Part shown: positions 1-11,991 of the stretch, in pieces | Layout of the letters: each line of letters opens with the position of its first letter | Position numbering within the stretch: the first letter of the stretch is position 1 | DNA from: Alnus glutinosa | Taxonomy: Eukaryota > Streptophyta > Magnoliopsida > Fagales > Betulaceae | Direction of reading: 5' to 3' | Length of the DNA: 64,000 nt | Assembly: GCF_958979055.1 (NCBI RefSeq) | Contig: NC_084887.1 | Span: 38,319,120-38,383,119 of the forward strand | Program-made: the position numbers and the translations under genes | Notes under the pieces: model-generated | Told to the model about the DNA's origin: nothing | What the model saw: the letters and a program-made list of their open reading frames with translations, nothing else | Databases searched by the model: none

Positions 1-280
1 AAAGTTGGTTTGAGATTGTGATTTCAAAAAATGTGATTTAAAATAACAATTTTAAAATGTGTGATTTGAAAAAGTAATTTTTAAAAATTCAATTAAGTGT
101 TCGACAAAATCGTAATTTAGCCTTTAAAATTTTGAATTTTCAAAAAAACACAATTTTACCTGCGATTTGAAAAAACAGATTTTATAAGTTTTTAAATCGC
201 AAATTTTAAAAACGCAGTTTTCAAACGATTTGGTTTAAAATCGCACTTATTGTCTACGAAATCGAAATTTCAAACACACC
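1..280 (-). mobile_element. hAT-like MITE, copy 1 (cut by window start)
   Basis: An AT-rich non-coding element. Its right end, read on the minus strand, begins GGTGTGTTTGAAATTTCG, and its other end resembles this as an inverted repeat (TTGGTTTGAG). The minus strand aligns along its length with 24733-25048; shared blocks include a run around GCGATTTTAAACCAAA and another around AATTACGATTTTGT. It has no coding capacity. The GGGTGTGTTTGG-like ends suggest a hAT-type MITE, but the family is inferred from ends alone and no clear 8-bp target duplication can be seen because the left edge is cut. Confidence 0.55.
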
Positions 281-312
281 ATAAATAAATTTTAAACTGT
301 TCATTACCAATA

Positions 313-502
313 ATGATTTTTCAAATTATCTACCTGAATTTAAGAGAATTTAAACAGGTGATTGTGAGAAATCACTTATGACACCCACCTAATTACATAA
401 GTAATTTGATAACTTAATTTTTATTCAATCAAACAAATTTTATAAGTCTCACGATCATCTATTCAAATTCTCTCAAATTCAAATAGGTAATTTGAGAGTA
501 TC
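313..502. mobile_element. MITE with long imperfect inverted repeats
   Basis: The two halves are imperfect reverse complements over about 55 bases each: CAAATTATCTACCTGAATTT on the left matches CAAATTACCTATTTGAATTT read backwards from the right end. The inner part also resembles 4735-4880, so it is a repeated family. It encodes nothing, and the transposase superfamily cannot be told. Confidence 0.5.
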
Positions 503-939
503 TCCACCGCCTACCTCAACCGGTAGATCCCATAAATTGTAACTAAAAAGGTAATCTACAAGAGAAATGCTAGAGCATCTCCTTGTGTTCTCCTGACATA
601 GCATATATGCAATATTTGAATAAAAAAAATTATATTTATACCATCCCAGAAGAATACTAGAAGATACTCTAACATTCATCTCACTACACAACCACTTTTT
701 TTAAACTGCCCCGAATTTCACCAAAATCCAGGCGGGATAGATGTAGCGGATCCCCATCCAACCGCCATACCCAAAACCGATCCGGCTCACACAGCCAATT
801 CGGGTTCTCTCACTGTTCGTTCAAACTTCAAACTGCCCCAAAAACCGTACTATCGGAGTAATTCCTTTTTCTCTCTCTGAGGCCCCAAAGGTACACTGTC
901 CGTACGTAATCCCTAGAAACCCTAGAAAATCTGCACGCC
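503..939 (+). promoter_or_regulatory. Upstream region and 5' leader of TOM20
   Basis: No gene is seen here. Just before the TOM20 start lies AAACCCTA (917-924), a telo-box, a short motif common near the start of plant housekeeping genes, including those for translation and organelle import. No convincing TATA box is visible, which fits a housekeeping promoter. The regulatory role is inference. Confidence 0.35.
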
Positions 940-3583
940 ATGGATATGCAGCAGGGGGATTTCGATCGGATTCTCTTCTTCGAGCACGCCCGCAAGACCT
1001 CCGAGGCCACCTATGCTAAGAACCCTCTCGATGCCGATGTTCGTAAATCACCATTTTGTTGGGATCTCTTTTCTCTTCTTTGTTGAGGATTTTTATGATT
1101 TTCTATATTTCCGCTTGGTTCCTTGGAAACTGTGGGAAAACGAGGGAAATATATATGTATTTATATGTAATGCTTGTTTAAAGCAAACATTTTATCATGG
1201 GAGAACGGTTTTCCTTTGTCCATTTCTCGTTAATGGTTGTGTGGGATTGATGTTTTTCTTGTTATGATTGTTGTTGTTTGCTGTTTATGCAGAATTTGAC
1301 TAGGTGGGCAGGAGCACTGTTAGAGTTGTCTCAGTTTCAGAGTGTCCCTGATTCAAAGAAGATGATTCAAGGTGCCTTGTTTTCCCGATATACTGGATTC
1401 ACCAAACTGTAGCTCTGATATGCTCGAGTATTTTAAGGACCTAGAGTTTTGGTGATTGATGTACAGTAGAAAATTCTTGGGTTTTACTTCAAGTCCTTTT
1501 TTTTTTTTTGATAAGTACTTCAAGTCCAATTTTATAACGAGCTCTTCACCAAATAAGCGAAACTTGAAGATTTCCATTCATTGGTTCATTTCCAGAGTTT
1601 AGAGTAGTGCTTATTCTAAATAATATTGGAATAACAATGTTAAAACGCTTCATTGCTTCTAGTAAATGCAATGCTACTTTGGGTTTGTCAAATTGTATTG
1701 ATTAATTTTGTGACAGCCATGGAATTCAGAGTTATTTTGCTACTGGGGAATAATTTGTGATTAGGGGGCTAATATGTGTTTTTGATTTGTAGATGCGGTT
1801 TCGAAGCTGGAGGAGGCATTGTTGGTTAATCCCCAGAAGCATGACACTCTTTGGTGCCTGGGAAATGCTTATACTTCTCGTGCATTTTTGACTCCAGACC
1901 AGGACGAAGCAAAGGAGTATTTCGATAAGGCAGCTTTATACTTTCAGCAAGCCCTTGATGAGGTAGTCTTTTGCAAAATCTCACTGGAAATTGCATGTCT
2001 ATGTATGATGTTTGTAAATGTCTTATCTTTCTAGATGTGTAATACTACACTAGCTCTACCTTTTTGTAGGATCCAGGAAATGATCTTTATTGCAAGTCCT
2101 TGGAAGTAGCTGCTAAGGTAATTTTCTGTTTTTTATTCTGGGAAATGTGCTCCGGCTTTATGTTGTACTCGATCATGGAAGTGTTGGGGACAAATTATTC
2201 GAACTTCAATTTGTTTTAAAGTTGGGTTTGTAGGACACATTGCTTTTTTTTGCCATGACTAGGTGGAGAACGAGATGACATAATTGTTGCATTAGCAGAG
2301 AATTTATCTTGGACTTTTTAATTTGCCTTGCTTTTAAATGGGTTCTATCAATGGCAGTGAATGGAATATGAAAAGGTATTGGTTGTCAGCCATTGCTGGA
2401 ATAGTAGTGGGTGATCTGGTGAAATTAAGTGGGAACATGGCTTTCTGTCTCTGTTGAATTGAGATTTTTTGTAAACTAGATTTTGATGAAGGTCTAACCA
2501 CATGGTTGTGTATTCATGGCTTTGACCTTATTTGTAGTTTTCCAGCCACAGAAGGTAACGCCATCGGATATTGGAGCACATGATTTGAATCTCCATAAGA
2601 ATGATCGCAGATTGCTAATGTTTGATAAAATGTTGAACATGTTATTTGAGACACTGAAAGCTTGTTATTCACTAAGACGGTTTGGAGTTAAGAATATATG
2701 TGGCTGTGGAGTGTTATGTTCTTCTTAAAACTTAATATCTATCCTTTTAGCTGTTATTATTATTGTGAGTATGGGCAAAATGGAGGAATAATCTTTCAAA
2801 TGTCATCAGTTATTTGGGTTTTTAGGCTGTATCATGAAGCAGGTAAAAGGAATTGTCTGAAATGTTGAAAGCAAGATGTTTATGGGTGAGATACTGGTTT
2901 TCTTTCCACCCTATATACAGGGAGTACACAAACAAAAGGACAGCCCGAGGAAAAATTAAAAAAAAAAATCAATGCTTTAAGGATATCTATAAACTGAAGT
3001 GGTGTGAACTTTGTTTGCTTGACATGTCTTCTTTGTTGAAGGGACTTCTTAAAATTGTCAGCTGGCCATATTCTTCCTTTAATTTATTATTATAAGAATG
3101 AATTTGTTTCTCAGACTGATCCACTGTATACTTGTTTGATGTTAAATTCCAATCTTTTTTTTTGAAACTTTGAAGCTCTCTATTTCTAGGCCCCTGAATT
3201 GCACATGGAAATCCATAGGCATGGTTTAGCCCAACAAACAATGGGGGCAGCAGGACCTTCTACTTCATCAGGTTCAAAGGTGAGATCCTGAAAGTTAACA
3301 GCTTCCCTTATGTTTGCTGTTTCTCAATAAGATCCTCCTTTATATGACTATTATATTTTGATTCCTTACACTGCTTTACACTTAGTTTAATAGTTTTTTT
3401 GATTGCTTGACCCTTCTGTAATTTAGGTTTAATTTTTCCTCCCTGTTGCAGACATCTTCAAAGAAAAAGAAGAGCAGCGATCTCCAGTATGACATATTTG
3501 GATGGATAATTCTTGCTGTTGGAATTGTTGCATGGGTGGGATTTGCAAAGTCCCAGGTGCCTCCACCTCCTCCACCGCGATAA
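940..3583 (+). CDS. TOM20: TOM20, mitochondrial import receptor of the outer membrane
   Basis: Plant-type TOM20, the receptor subunit of the TOM complex that binds mitochondrial presequences on the cytosolic face of the outer membrane. Six exons: 940-1038, 1293-1371, 1793-1962, 2070-2117, 3190-3279 and 3452-3583, all with GT-AG borders, giving 205 residues, normal for the family. The N-terminal start is [19 protein letters not shown]. The middle is a helical TPR-like receptor domain (around [15 protein letters not shown]). The C-terminus has a lysine-serine patch, one membrane segment ([16 protein letters not shown]) and a tail of prolines ending PPPPPPR. The C-terminal anchor is the plant/algal arrangement, opposite to the N-terminal anchor of fungal and animal Tom20. 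Which of the plant TOM20 paralogues this is cannot be told. The longest intron (2118-3189) shows no extra gene. Confidence 0.95.
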
Positions 3584-5236
3584 CTTAGGCAGTTGGTTCC
3601 ATTTGGTTGTCTCAAGACTGAGATTGAACATTTATCGGAGATTCGATCTTTGACCATCACATCTGATCCGTCATCCGTTAGTTATTTTTTTGCCCTAGTC
3701 ATGTTTTCCAAGTTTAGCTTATAAAAAAAATTTAAAAGAGTCTTCTTCTATATGATTTTTTTTCCCTACTGAATTCTAGTTGAGCAGCTATTTTCTGGTG
3801 GGGGCACCATATGTGTTTATTATGATAGAGCTGCAGTGTTTCTGTTTTGTCGTGGTTTGTTTCACCATAAAATCTTGAGTTGAAAATGTTGTATAGAATG
3901 ACATTTTCCGGAGGGTTGGTTGCAGGCTGTGATGGGTTGTCTCTAAGGAATGAGGAAGAGGAGGAGGAAGAAGAAACTAGGAAATAAATCGGGATACATA
4001 ACCATTTAGACCTGTTTGAAGATGGCCAGATGGGAGAGGGAGACGTTTTGGGACTCGTAGAGTCGTGGTAAAGTCGTAGATTTGTATGCAGCTGTTGTTT
4101 GTTTTAGATATCAAAAAGGCAGTTGATATTTCGTTCTTTTATTTTTTTGGGTAAGTTTTATTTATTTATTTATCTTTAAAAAAAAAAAAACAAGATTTAC
4201 AAAAAAGCTTAATCCAAATATTAGAGTTCCCAGTTCCCTAATCCTTAACATACTACTACAGCCCAATTCCTTGAAATTAAAATAACTTCTAGAAGATATT
4301 TTAGAGGGTATATTCTAGAATATATCTTAGAGCATGTACACCCTCATATTCCAAAAAGATAATTTGACTAATCTTCTAAAAAAGAGAGTAAACCATGCCA
4401 CACATATAATAACTGCAAAGGTAAACTTTATGATTCAACGTAACTATACATACAACACGCTAAGGAAGTTTGGGGATTCCTTTAGTTCAATTTATTAAAT
4501 CGATACTTGTCGTTAGAGTGGAATTTGTGGTGTAGAAATTTTTTCTAACTCAGTCTATTAAGATATTTGTCTATAGAGATTTATGTATTTTTAAAAATTC
4601 ATGTGAGGATAAATGTTTTTTGTAGTTTGAATCGAAAAGATTTCAATGAATTTATTTTTTTATTTTTAGAAAAGAAAAATTAAAAAATTGCCTAGCATAT
4701 ACGGCTAATACAGGTACTAGGAACTGGATAATTATTTACTTAGAACGTAAAGAATTTAGATAGATAATTATAAGAGATTATTTATAAGACTTATTTAATC
4801 AAATAAAAATTAAATTATTTAACGACTTACTTGATCCAGTAAATCTGATAAGTAATCTTTTATAATAAATTGCCCAAATTGGCAAATTCTATACCCTTCT
4901 AGCAAATAATTGTAAACCATCGCGATCCTAATTGCTTAAGAATTCCAATCCATGGTCGGCTGGTCCAAACCCACCATCTTGGTTTACTATATATAACGTT
5001 TAATTTTCATCGTATCCGGAGCCAACCAATCCTTCATCCTTCCTCTCCACCAGAATCACGAAGAGAGAGAGAGAGAGAGAGAGAGAGGCATATGAAAGCC
5101 CAAACAGTGTGCGCCACCGGCAAATCCCAGGCCACCTACACAAGTACTCTCACAGACGTCGTTTTCTGTGAGACTCGAAGTTTCTCTCGCGCACGAGCTC
5201 TTTGTCTGTGTCCCCAAAGCTGAAAGCAGTAAAAGA
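3584..5236. other. Intergenic: TOM20 3' region and YciO-like leader
   Basis: No coding region is supported. It holds the presumed TOM20 3' UTR, AT-rich DNA, a MITE-like repeat (listed separately), and a GA dinucleotide run at about 5061-5088 that probably lies in the 5' leader of the next gene. A short upstream frame starting ATGAAAGCC at 5092 stops within about 45 codons. Another ATG at 5168 is in frame with the chosen start of the next gene. Confidence 0.6.
4735..4880. mobile_element. Degenerate MITE-like inverted repeat
   Basis: An AT-rich stretch whose ends are imperfect inverted repeats (AGATAGATAATTATAAGAGA against the reverse of the segment near 4850-4880). It shares a block resembling AATAAAAATTAAATTA with the element at 313-502. 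It is probably an older copy of the same family. Confidence 0.35.
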
Positions 5237-8200
5237 ATGGCTTCGCAAGCGAAACTTTTCGGTCAAAACGCCGCGTTTTCGCTCTTTTCACGGAGTCCAC
5301 ACGTCCCTCCGATTCCGGGCTGTGTTTCGTTGGACTTCCCCAAAACGGGACGGGTCCTCCGAGTCTTGGCCATGGCCGTCAAGCGCAGCCCGAAGCGTCT
5401 CAAATACTCTGCTCCTCGCTTCACCAAGGTCGCATTCTCGCGCTGATACGCGCTTATTTGATTTCTGATGGAAGTTTTTCCGTACAAAGAACTTGTTTGA
5501 TTGCTGAGGAAATGGTGTTGAATGGACGAGAAAATTGTATGCTTGTATGTGTAAGTTTGTATGCGAAAGTCGTAGTTTTGGACCTTATGGAGTGGATAAA
5601 CTCAACTCAACTATGCCTTACGAAAAAACTTCGGAAATTTTTACTTTTGACCCATTTCACCTCAGTATTAATAACAAAAAAGCACAGTTATGATCACTTG
5701 TTCTTCTACTTTCGATTATTAAAAAGCTATATAGGGCTTTTTTTGGTTATTTTTGGTCGGTTCAATGAAAAGCACATTGAGATTCTTCATGTGCTAAACA
5801 AATTTATGTGATTCGATTTGTTTTTGCATGGGATTGAAAGGGAACCAACGGTTCAGTTGACACTTCCATTGAAAGAAATTGAGCATTTTTCTTGGGTTCA
5901 GTTTATCGTTTAAATTAAATAAGTGGTTTAATTATTGCATTACCAGATGGTTTTTTACTTTGTAGATTTTGTGCTAGAAACACTAGTAGAGTTGGAAGAA
6001 AGTTACTCAGAGTTGATGAAAGTGCAGAAGGAAGTATTTGTTTCACTTACAATTGGCATGAAAACATCAGGAAGGTGGCTTGCTTTATGTTGAAGCTGAT
6101 TCATCAGGAGCAGACAGCTGGAAATTGGACTCAGTTGTGGATCTTTTAAAACAGGGAGCTGTTGGGGTCATTCCTACAGATACTGTGTATGTTGTTCTTC
6201 TTCGGTTTATGTCGATGCTGCATCAATTATCATTTCTTAGTATATTTAACAGAGTTTACTTTTGATGGTTATTGGGCTATAATTATCTTTCTATTGTAAC
6301 ACTTCAGCGGCTGTGCTTATTTTGGACCCCATAACGCGTCTTATTATAGTATTAGTTGTAGTTATGGTCAAGTTAATTTTGAAAGGGGGGTTCTTTCATT
6401 AATTATTCATTTTGACCTTTTTTTTAATTGCCCTTTGTCTTTGATTAGTCATCAATTGAAGTTAATAAAAATGTTGGATTCTACTGCCATTTCTATTCTT
6501 TTTCTGCATTCTTTCTGCAAGAAAGTTTGACATTCCTATCCTTGATTTTCCAAACAGTTTGTTGTTGTGGTTTGGTCCTTTGATAATTCTCTTTTGCCCT
6601 TTCTTATTTGATGATTGTAAAAGCTTTCTTTGTCCATTAGGTACGCAATAGTTTGTGATTTGAAAAGCCATTCAGCAATTGAACGTCTTCGAAGGTAGAC
6701 ACTGTTGTTATTTTTTGTGCTTACTTCAAAGATTTCTTTGCCTAGGTACTTCTTATTTTGCCTCCTGGTGACAAGAGTGTTATATATTTTCCCATTGCAG
6801 GATCAAGAATATAGAAGCTTCAAAGGCAAGTCATGGCTTTTCTTGAGTTATAGCTTTAATATGCTTTAGGAAGTATAAAATTAAATTAGCCACTGGAAGA
6901 TATATGCCTAGATACTCTATAATATAGACCTGGTTGGATGGTGCATGGTCACAGCATACTGAAGTCAATATCTGATTTGTGGTTTGACAATTGTTTAATG
7001 CCTTTTGATATCTTCATATCTATACGTGTTCTATTAATAATATCTCCACTTAATTATGCAGCCTCTTAGCATCTTATGCCATTCTTTCCGGGACATTGAT
7101 ACATATACAACAGGGTTCCCTCATGGTGACGGTCAAGGTCATGCTGACCTATTCCGAGTTGTCAAGCATTGCTTACCTGGGCCTGTAAGTATGTTTCCTA
7201 GATCATGTGGTTATTTCTGGAGGAAATCTAAAGGTACCCATCAGCGCCATCCTTGAGCCTCGACAGTAGCTACAGAGTTACATGTAACATAAAGAGAGCT
7301 CAATCAGGACCCAACATCTAGTGGCTTAACTAGCAGACCATCTCCTAAACCAAAGATCAGATATATTTTAATTTTTCAACCTCCCTTCTGTTACTCTCCT
7401 TCTCTATTCCCTGATGATTAGAGTCTTAGAGATATAATGGTGAATTATCCAAAGATAAGTCTTCAAATTAATGAACTTACGTGGCCTTTTTTTTATCTTC
7501 TTTTGTTTGTTTGCATGGGACAGTGTATAGATGTGCTTTGGATTCAGTAGGTTCCTCAAAAATTTTAAGTGAATAATTTTGATCCCTAACAGATCTTCTA
7601 TGCCACAGTATACTTTCATCCTGACTGCAAGTAAAGAATTACCTAAACAGTGTATAAAGTATGGGACTGCAGCTTCCAAGTATGCAGCAAGGAAAAATGC
7701 GGGGGTCCGTATGCCTGATGATGCCATATGTCAAGCAATACTCGAGAAGATGGATGCACCCTTAATTTCCACAAGGTTGGTTTTATTTGTCCACTTAATT
7801 TTTTTAAATGGGAGGGATGGCAGTTGGTTGGAAACTTGATATATGTCAAACATTCATTATTGATACCAATAACTCAAAGGGCCAAACCACTGTTTGTATT
7901 TAATAAATCATTGATATTTAAGAAGGAAAAAGTATTATACCTGCTGTTTGTATTTCTCATAATACTATATGATAATGGATGTATGTCCTCACTCCTCTGT
8001 GTCAGTGTCAAGTGCCCGAAGGAGAATGAGTGGATGATTGATCCCATTGTGATTGCTGATATATATGGACCAGAGGTATGAGTCTATCAACTGAGGGTGC
8101 TTTAGTTTCCATTCTAATGTTAAAATGACCTTGTAGGTTATGATATTCACCTCCATGTTTCAGCCAAAAGGAAAAAAGAAATTTTAGTGGCTGCCCCATG

Positions 8201-9314
8201 GAACTTATGCCAATAGATTGCATTTATATTAATTCTCCCTTTTGGGTAACTGTTTCTAGTATACCATTTTGAGGAGTTTCTTCTGCATTGGTATATTTAG
8301 AACAGAATTTTATAGGATTTGAAGAATTGACGGCCAATCAAAAGTTTTATGACAACTTGATGCCCTCTCTCTTCAACCTTGTTTCATAATGACCTTTTTT
8401 CTGAATGGTATGGCAATTTGATCACTACTCCAAGAGACTTTACCTCAAACTTCCCCTCCCCCTGTAGGGGAAAAAGAAAAAAGAAAAAACTACCTAATGA
8501 CCCCCTTCTATCTTTAATCATACTGACATTTAAGCTTCAAAGTCTACAAAGGAAGCTATACCAACATTGCAAGAACCAGTAGACCACTCATACAGTGACC
8601 AAAATAAAGTAAATATTTTATAGAAGTTACTTCCTAACTTGAGTATTTTATTTCATTTTAGGGTCTTGACTTTGTTGTTGATGGCGGGGTAAGAGTGGCA
8701 GATCCATCCACTGTAGTTGACATGACGGTGGTTCCTCCAAAAATCATAAGGCAGGGAAAGGTAACGAAGTCTATGCTATTGATGAATAATGTTGTCTATG
8801 TGATTGAATGTTGGTTGCTTCATTTTACATAATATGATCTTGTATTAAGCGTCTATTATTGCCAAAGCTATTTTCTTGCTTTTAGAGAAAATCTTGCATG
8901 AAAAGCTTGTCATTGCGTTCTCTCACTTGTGATAATCCTGGAAAATACGAAGGTTCTCTGGAAATAACATATCTCGTTAATTTTCGTGGTATAAGACTTC
9001 TGTTACCATTGATGTTGTTTTAATAAGAGATGGATGTCTGTTTTTGCAGTTTCACTGAAATTTGCTAGTTCTAGGAGTATTTTCTTGCTGATGAACTAGG
9101 AGACTAGTGAACTTTTTTCTTTTTTTTTTTCCTTTTCATTTTTTTTGGTGTGGCAAAAACCAAGCATTATCAAATTGTTATGCCTAACATATTGTTTTGT
9201 TGTTTAACTTGACAATTGGTTCAGGGACCTAAGTTACACTGGATGTTTGCTGAAGATGTTAATGGATCTGCTGCTATGCATGAAGCAGACCTCATCTTTC
9301 CTTCTGGGGCTTAG
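5237..9314 (+). CDS. YciO/YrdC-fold (Sua5-like) protein, probably plastid-targeted
   Basis: A protein of the Sua5/YciO/YrdC superfamily. Sua5/YrdC members make threonylcarbamoyl-AMP for tRNA t6A; this sequence is closer to the YciO branch, whose exact role is less settled. Nine exons: 5237-5428, 6071-6186, 6641-6694, 6801-6825, 7062-7184, 7609-7775, 8006-8075, 8662-8760 and 9225-9314, giving 311 residues. The first 64 residues are rich in Ser/Arg and poor in acids, like a plastid transit peptide. The domain follows, with VGVIPTDTVYAIVCD, a KPLSILC strand, YTFILTASKELPK, a GVRMPDD turn and the late VVDGG segment, in superfamily order. The start at 5237 (MASQAKLF) is preferred; an in-frame ATG 69 bases upstream would add 23 residues. 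Intron 4 (6826-7061) has a GC donor. Best matched in memory by Arabidopsis DHBP-synthase-RibB-like proteins; substrate unknown. Confidence 0.88.
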
Positions 9315-11620
9315 TTAACATGCATTTTGGAAAACCCTGGAGAGAACCATGATTTGTATGCCTTCGAGGGTGTACAGTGGTTTAGATGTTTACTAACCCC
9401 CTCCCAAAAAAAGGTTGTATAGTGGTGGAAATGGTAGTAGTGGAAAAGGTCATTAATGTAGAGAACCTTGAGGGAGTTCTACTGGTGCATGCAATGTCTA
9501 TGCACCTTGTCTATTCTTTTGGAGTTGCTTTTGTGAGTAAATACTGACCATGAACAGAACAACGCTGTCCATGAATGCTTTGTTGAAAAAGACTCCCAAA
9601 CCTCTATGCATCTGTATCTCAAATCATCTTCTGCTATTTTAAATATCTGAATTTTTGGTTTATTTTCATCTTGAAACACGAATATGGAGTCAATGGAGTA
9701 TTTGTCTGCTAGGATATATACATGAAACTGCATTTGAAAAACAAAGGATTGTGGTTAATAGAAGTGAAGATGAAGGTAAATAAAAGAGATTATGAATAAT
9801 TGCTGCATTTCTTCGTAGCTACACTTGAGTGTTATTTATACGTTGTGAGGGAACAAATGGGCATAATTACAGTGCATGATTATAGGGATTTAATCTTTTG
9901 ATTTATAGCGCCCGTTATGCATTTGATTCTTTGCCTTAGAGGAGCGCTTCGATTTGTTGACCTGAGATGCTAGCTTTCCTTAAGATAGAAGCTGGGAAAG
10001 ATTCCAAAGAATCAATAGTGTAAACAAACTGAAGGAAAATGCCCTTTTTTAACAATCATAAGTTAGAAATTCGTGCTTGATTTTGAAAGTAGAAAACACT
10101 CACGGAGTCTCCGAAGAGGCCTCACCGGAGCAGGATTGCGGCCAAAAAGCATAGCTGGTACCAGACTCCTCACCCCCTTGAATCCCCTGAGAAACTAGGC
10201 CTTGCCAACTCCCTTAATTTCTTCATCTCACTCTTGGTCCCAAATTTAAGTACCTTTAGCCGTTTTCCTTCCCTTGATCTGTCTGAAGTTGTGGGATCTG
10301 TCGTTTGCATGACATTAATGCCTGGTGAACAAGGGCCGAGCACGTAAGGAATGATGATTTCCCCCACCGTACCACCTGCAAATAAGAGTAGTCTCCAGTT
10401 GATGGCATGCCTAACAGAAAGCGAAATTGAAAATAAGAAGAATAAACTTCTATTTGTTACCTTTTAATCTTTTATTACAAACGCTGAAGACTGAGAGATA
10501 CAAGGTAGCATCAGAACTAGAAGAAAGAGCTCAAACCTGTCAGGAAACAACCTCAGCAAAGCAAGTTATTACTGACCTAGATTCTAGTTCAATTACGAGT
10601 GTTTTGTGATTATTTTGAAGTTGAAAATTATTTGTTAATGTTTTTATTTTTGCTAAAGATAAAAAGATCCCAAAAAAGCATTGGCAAACAGACCAATATA
10701 TGGTCGGGTAATAAATAGCAAGATCGCATCATTCAACCAAAATATCATAAGTATTATACAACTCCGATTGAAACGTTATTTGCCCTTCCATAAATCAGAG
10801 AACTTGAGAATTCCTACCTTCCATGCGTGCACATCCCTCAAAATCCCTCCCGAAGACTTGGTGACATAGATTCTGCTATGGCTTCCGGTCGTCTCTCTAC
10901 TGCGATTCAAGTGCGTCTGCAAATCCTGTGCATTCTTATGAAGTTTTGCTGAGTAATGAAAGCGTACCCGGATTTGCCGACGAACTTGAATTGCGATAGA
11001 GAATGCGTACCACTTCCACCTGAAGATCGATTCGAAACAGAAAAGAAGATGGTATGTTCCTCCTTCTACGTAGATTTTTGTGGAATTTTTTTTTGTATAA
11101 TTGTAAAGAAAGAGATGAAAACAGAAAGAGAGATTATAGTGAAGATGACCTTCTATCGGTAGCCACAACCTCGAGATTCAGAATTCTATTGAAATTTCAC
11201 TTGGATCGATTTACAAATTACAATGAATGCAAAGCATGTGTATACATGGGCTGATTCTCAGCCCAGTATCTCATTCAGCCCACTTAATGAGTCAGCCCCC
11301 AGTCACTACTATGTCACATGCCACCTGGGATCCACCAAAGCCCTAACTACTCTTTTCCCAGTAGTGACAAAACTATACTCATGCCAGGTTCTATGAGACA
11401 TGTACATTATTTTTTTTTAAATCAACCATAGAATGCCTGCCGAGCACCCCAATGTCTCCTTACGCTTCCTGGTTTTCTTCTTCGTTACCTTAATCTACTG
11501 TCTCCATCCCCGGTTGTGACATTGAGAAGAAATTTGTGTTAACGGTTTACAGTCAATATCAGCCGAACATGGTCTCATAGATCGTCCATCTAGCCGTCCA
11601 AATCGAGTGGGAGTTCAAAA
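9315..11620. other. Intergenic, no clear gene
   Basis: It contains the presumed 3' UTR of the YciO-like gene and mixed-composition DNA. Some splice-bounded open segments on the minus strand are listed separately. I see no other gene, RNA or element with recognisable ends. Confidence 0.5.
10170..10945 (-). other. Possible exons of an unrecognised minus-strand gene
   Basis: Two open segments have splice-like borders. One (10170-10375) follows a good acceptor and reads GGTVGEIIIPYVLGPCSPG, then a lysine/arginine-rich tail to a stop. The other ends at 10818 with the donor AAG|GTAGG after residues VTKSSGGILRDVHAWK. Their phases do not fit each other directly (phase 0 donor against a frame needing phase 1), so a middle exon is missing or one of the readings is wrong. 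I do not recognise the protein. It may be a small plant gene, a decayed one, or chance. Confidence 0.2.
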
Positions 11621-11624
11621 AATA

Positions 11625-11645
11625 GCGCCAAAAGAAATTCCCGCC
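11625..11645 (+). promoter_or_regulatory. Paired E2F-type sites upstream of RNR2
   Basis: GCGCCAAAA (11625-11633, the reverse complement of TTTTGGCGC) and TTCCCGCC (11638-11645) lie five bases apart, about 350 bases before the RNR2 start. Both fit the E2F consensus TTTSSCGS or nearly so. Plant ribonucleotide reductase genes are known S-phase E2F targets, so these probably drive G1/S expression. Confidence 0.6.
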
Positions 11646-11889
11646 ACCAATGCATAGCTTCCCTCTCAAGCTTCTTTGAATTACGCTTGCCATAAAAGGC
11701 TGGACAAACTTCCCAATAAACCCTTACCAAATTTGGCAATTGATTCCCCAAACTACCCCTCCTACCAGTTCATTCTAAAAACTTCCAAAACCCCAAAATA
11801 CCCTCCACACACCAGTTCAGTCTCGCGCAAGCTTCTCAAAAAATTTCAAATTCCCCGCTCTCCCTCGATTCCAAATCCCCATCTCCCTT

Positions 11890-11896
11890 TATAAAT
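11890..11896 (+). promoter_or_regulatory. TATA box of RNR2
   Basis: TATAAAT lies 96 bases upstream of the RNR2 start codon, which would place transcription start near 11920. The long gap between the E2F sites and the TATA box is AT-rich and C-rich without other clear motifs. Confidence 0.5.
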
Positions 11897-11991
11897 CCAC
11901 CCATTTCCTCCAATTCTTCTGCAACCAAAACAAAAGAATTCAAAACCCTTATCCTCAGTTCCTCGCTTTCGAATCCCAAAAACCAGAGAAA

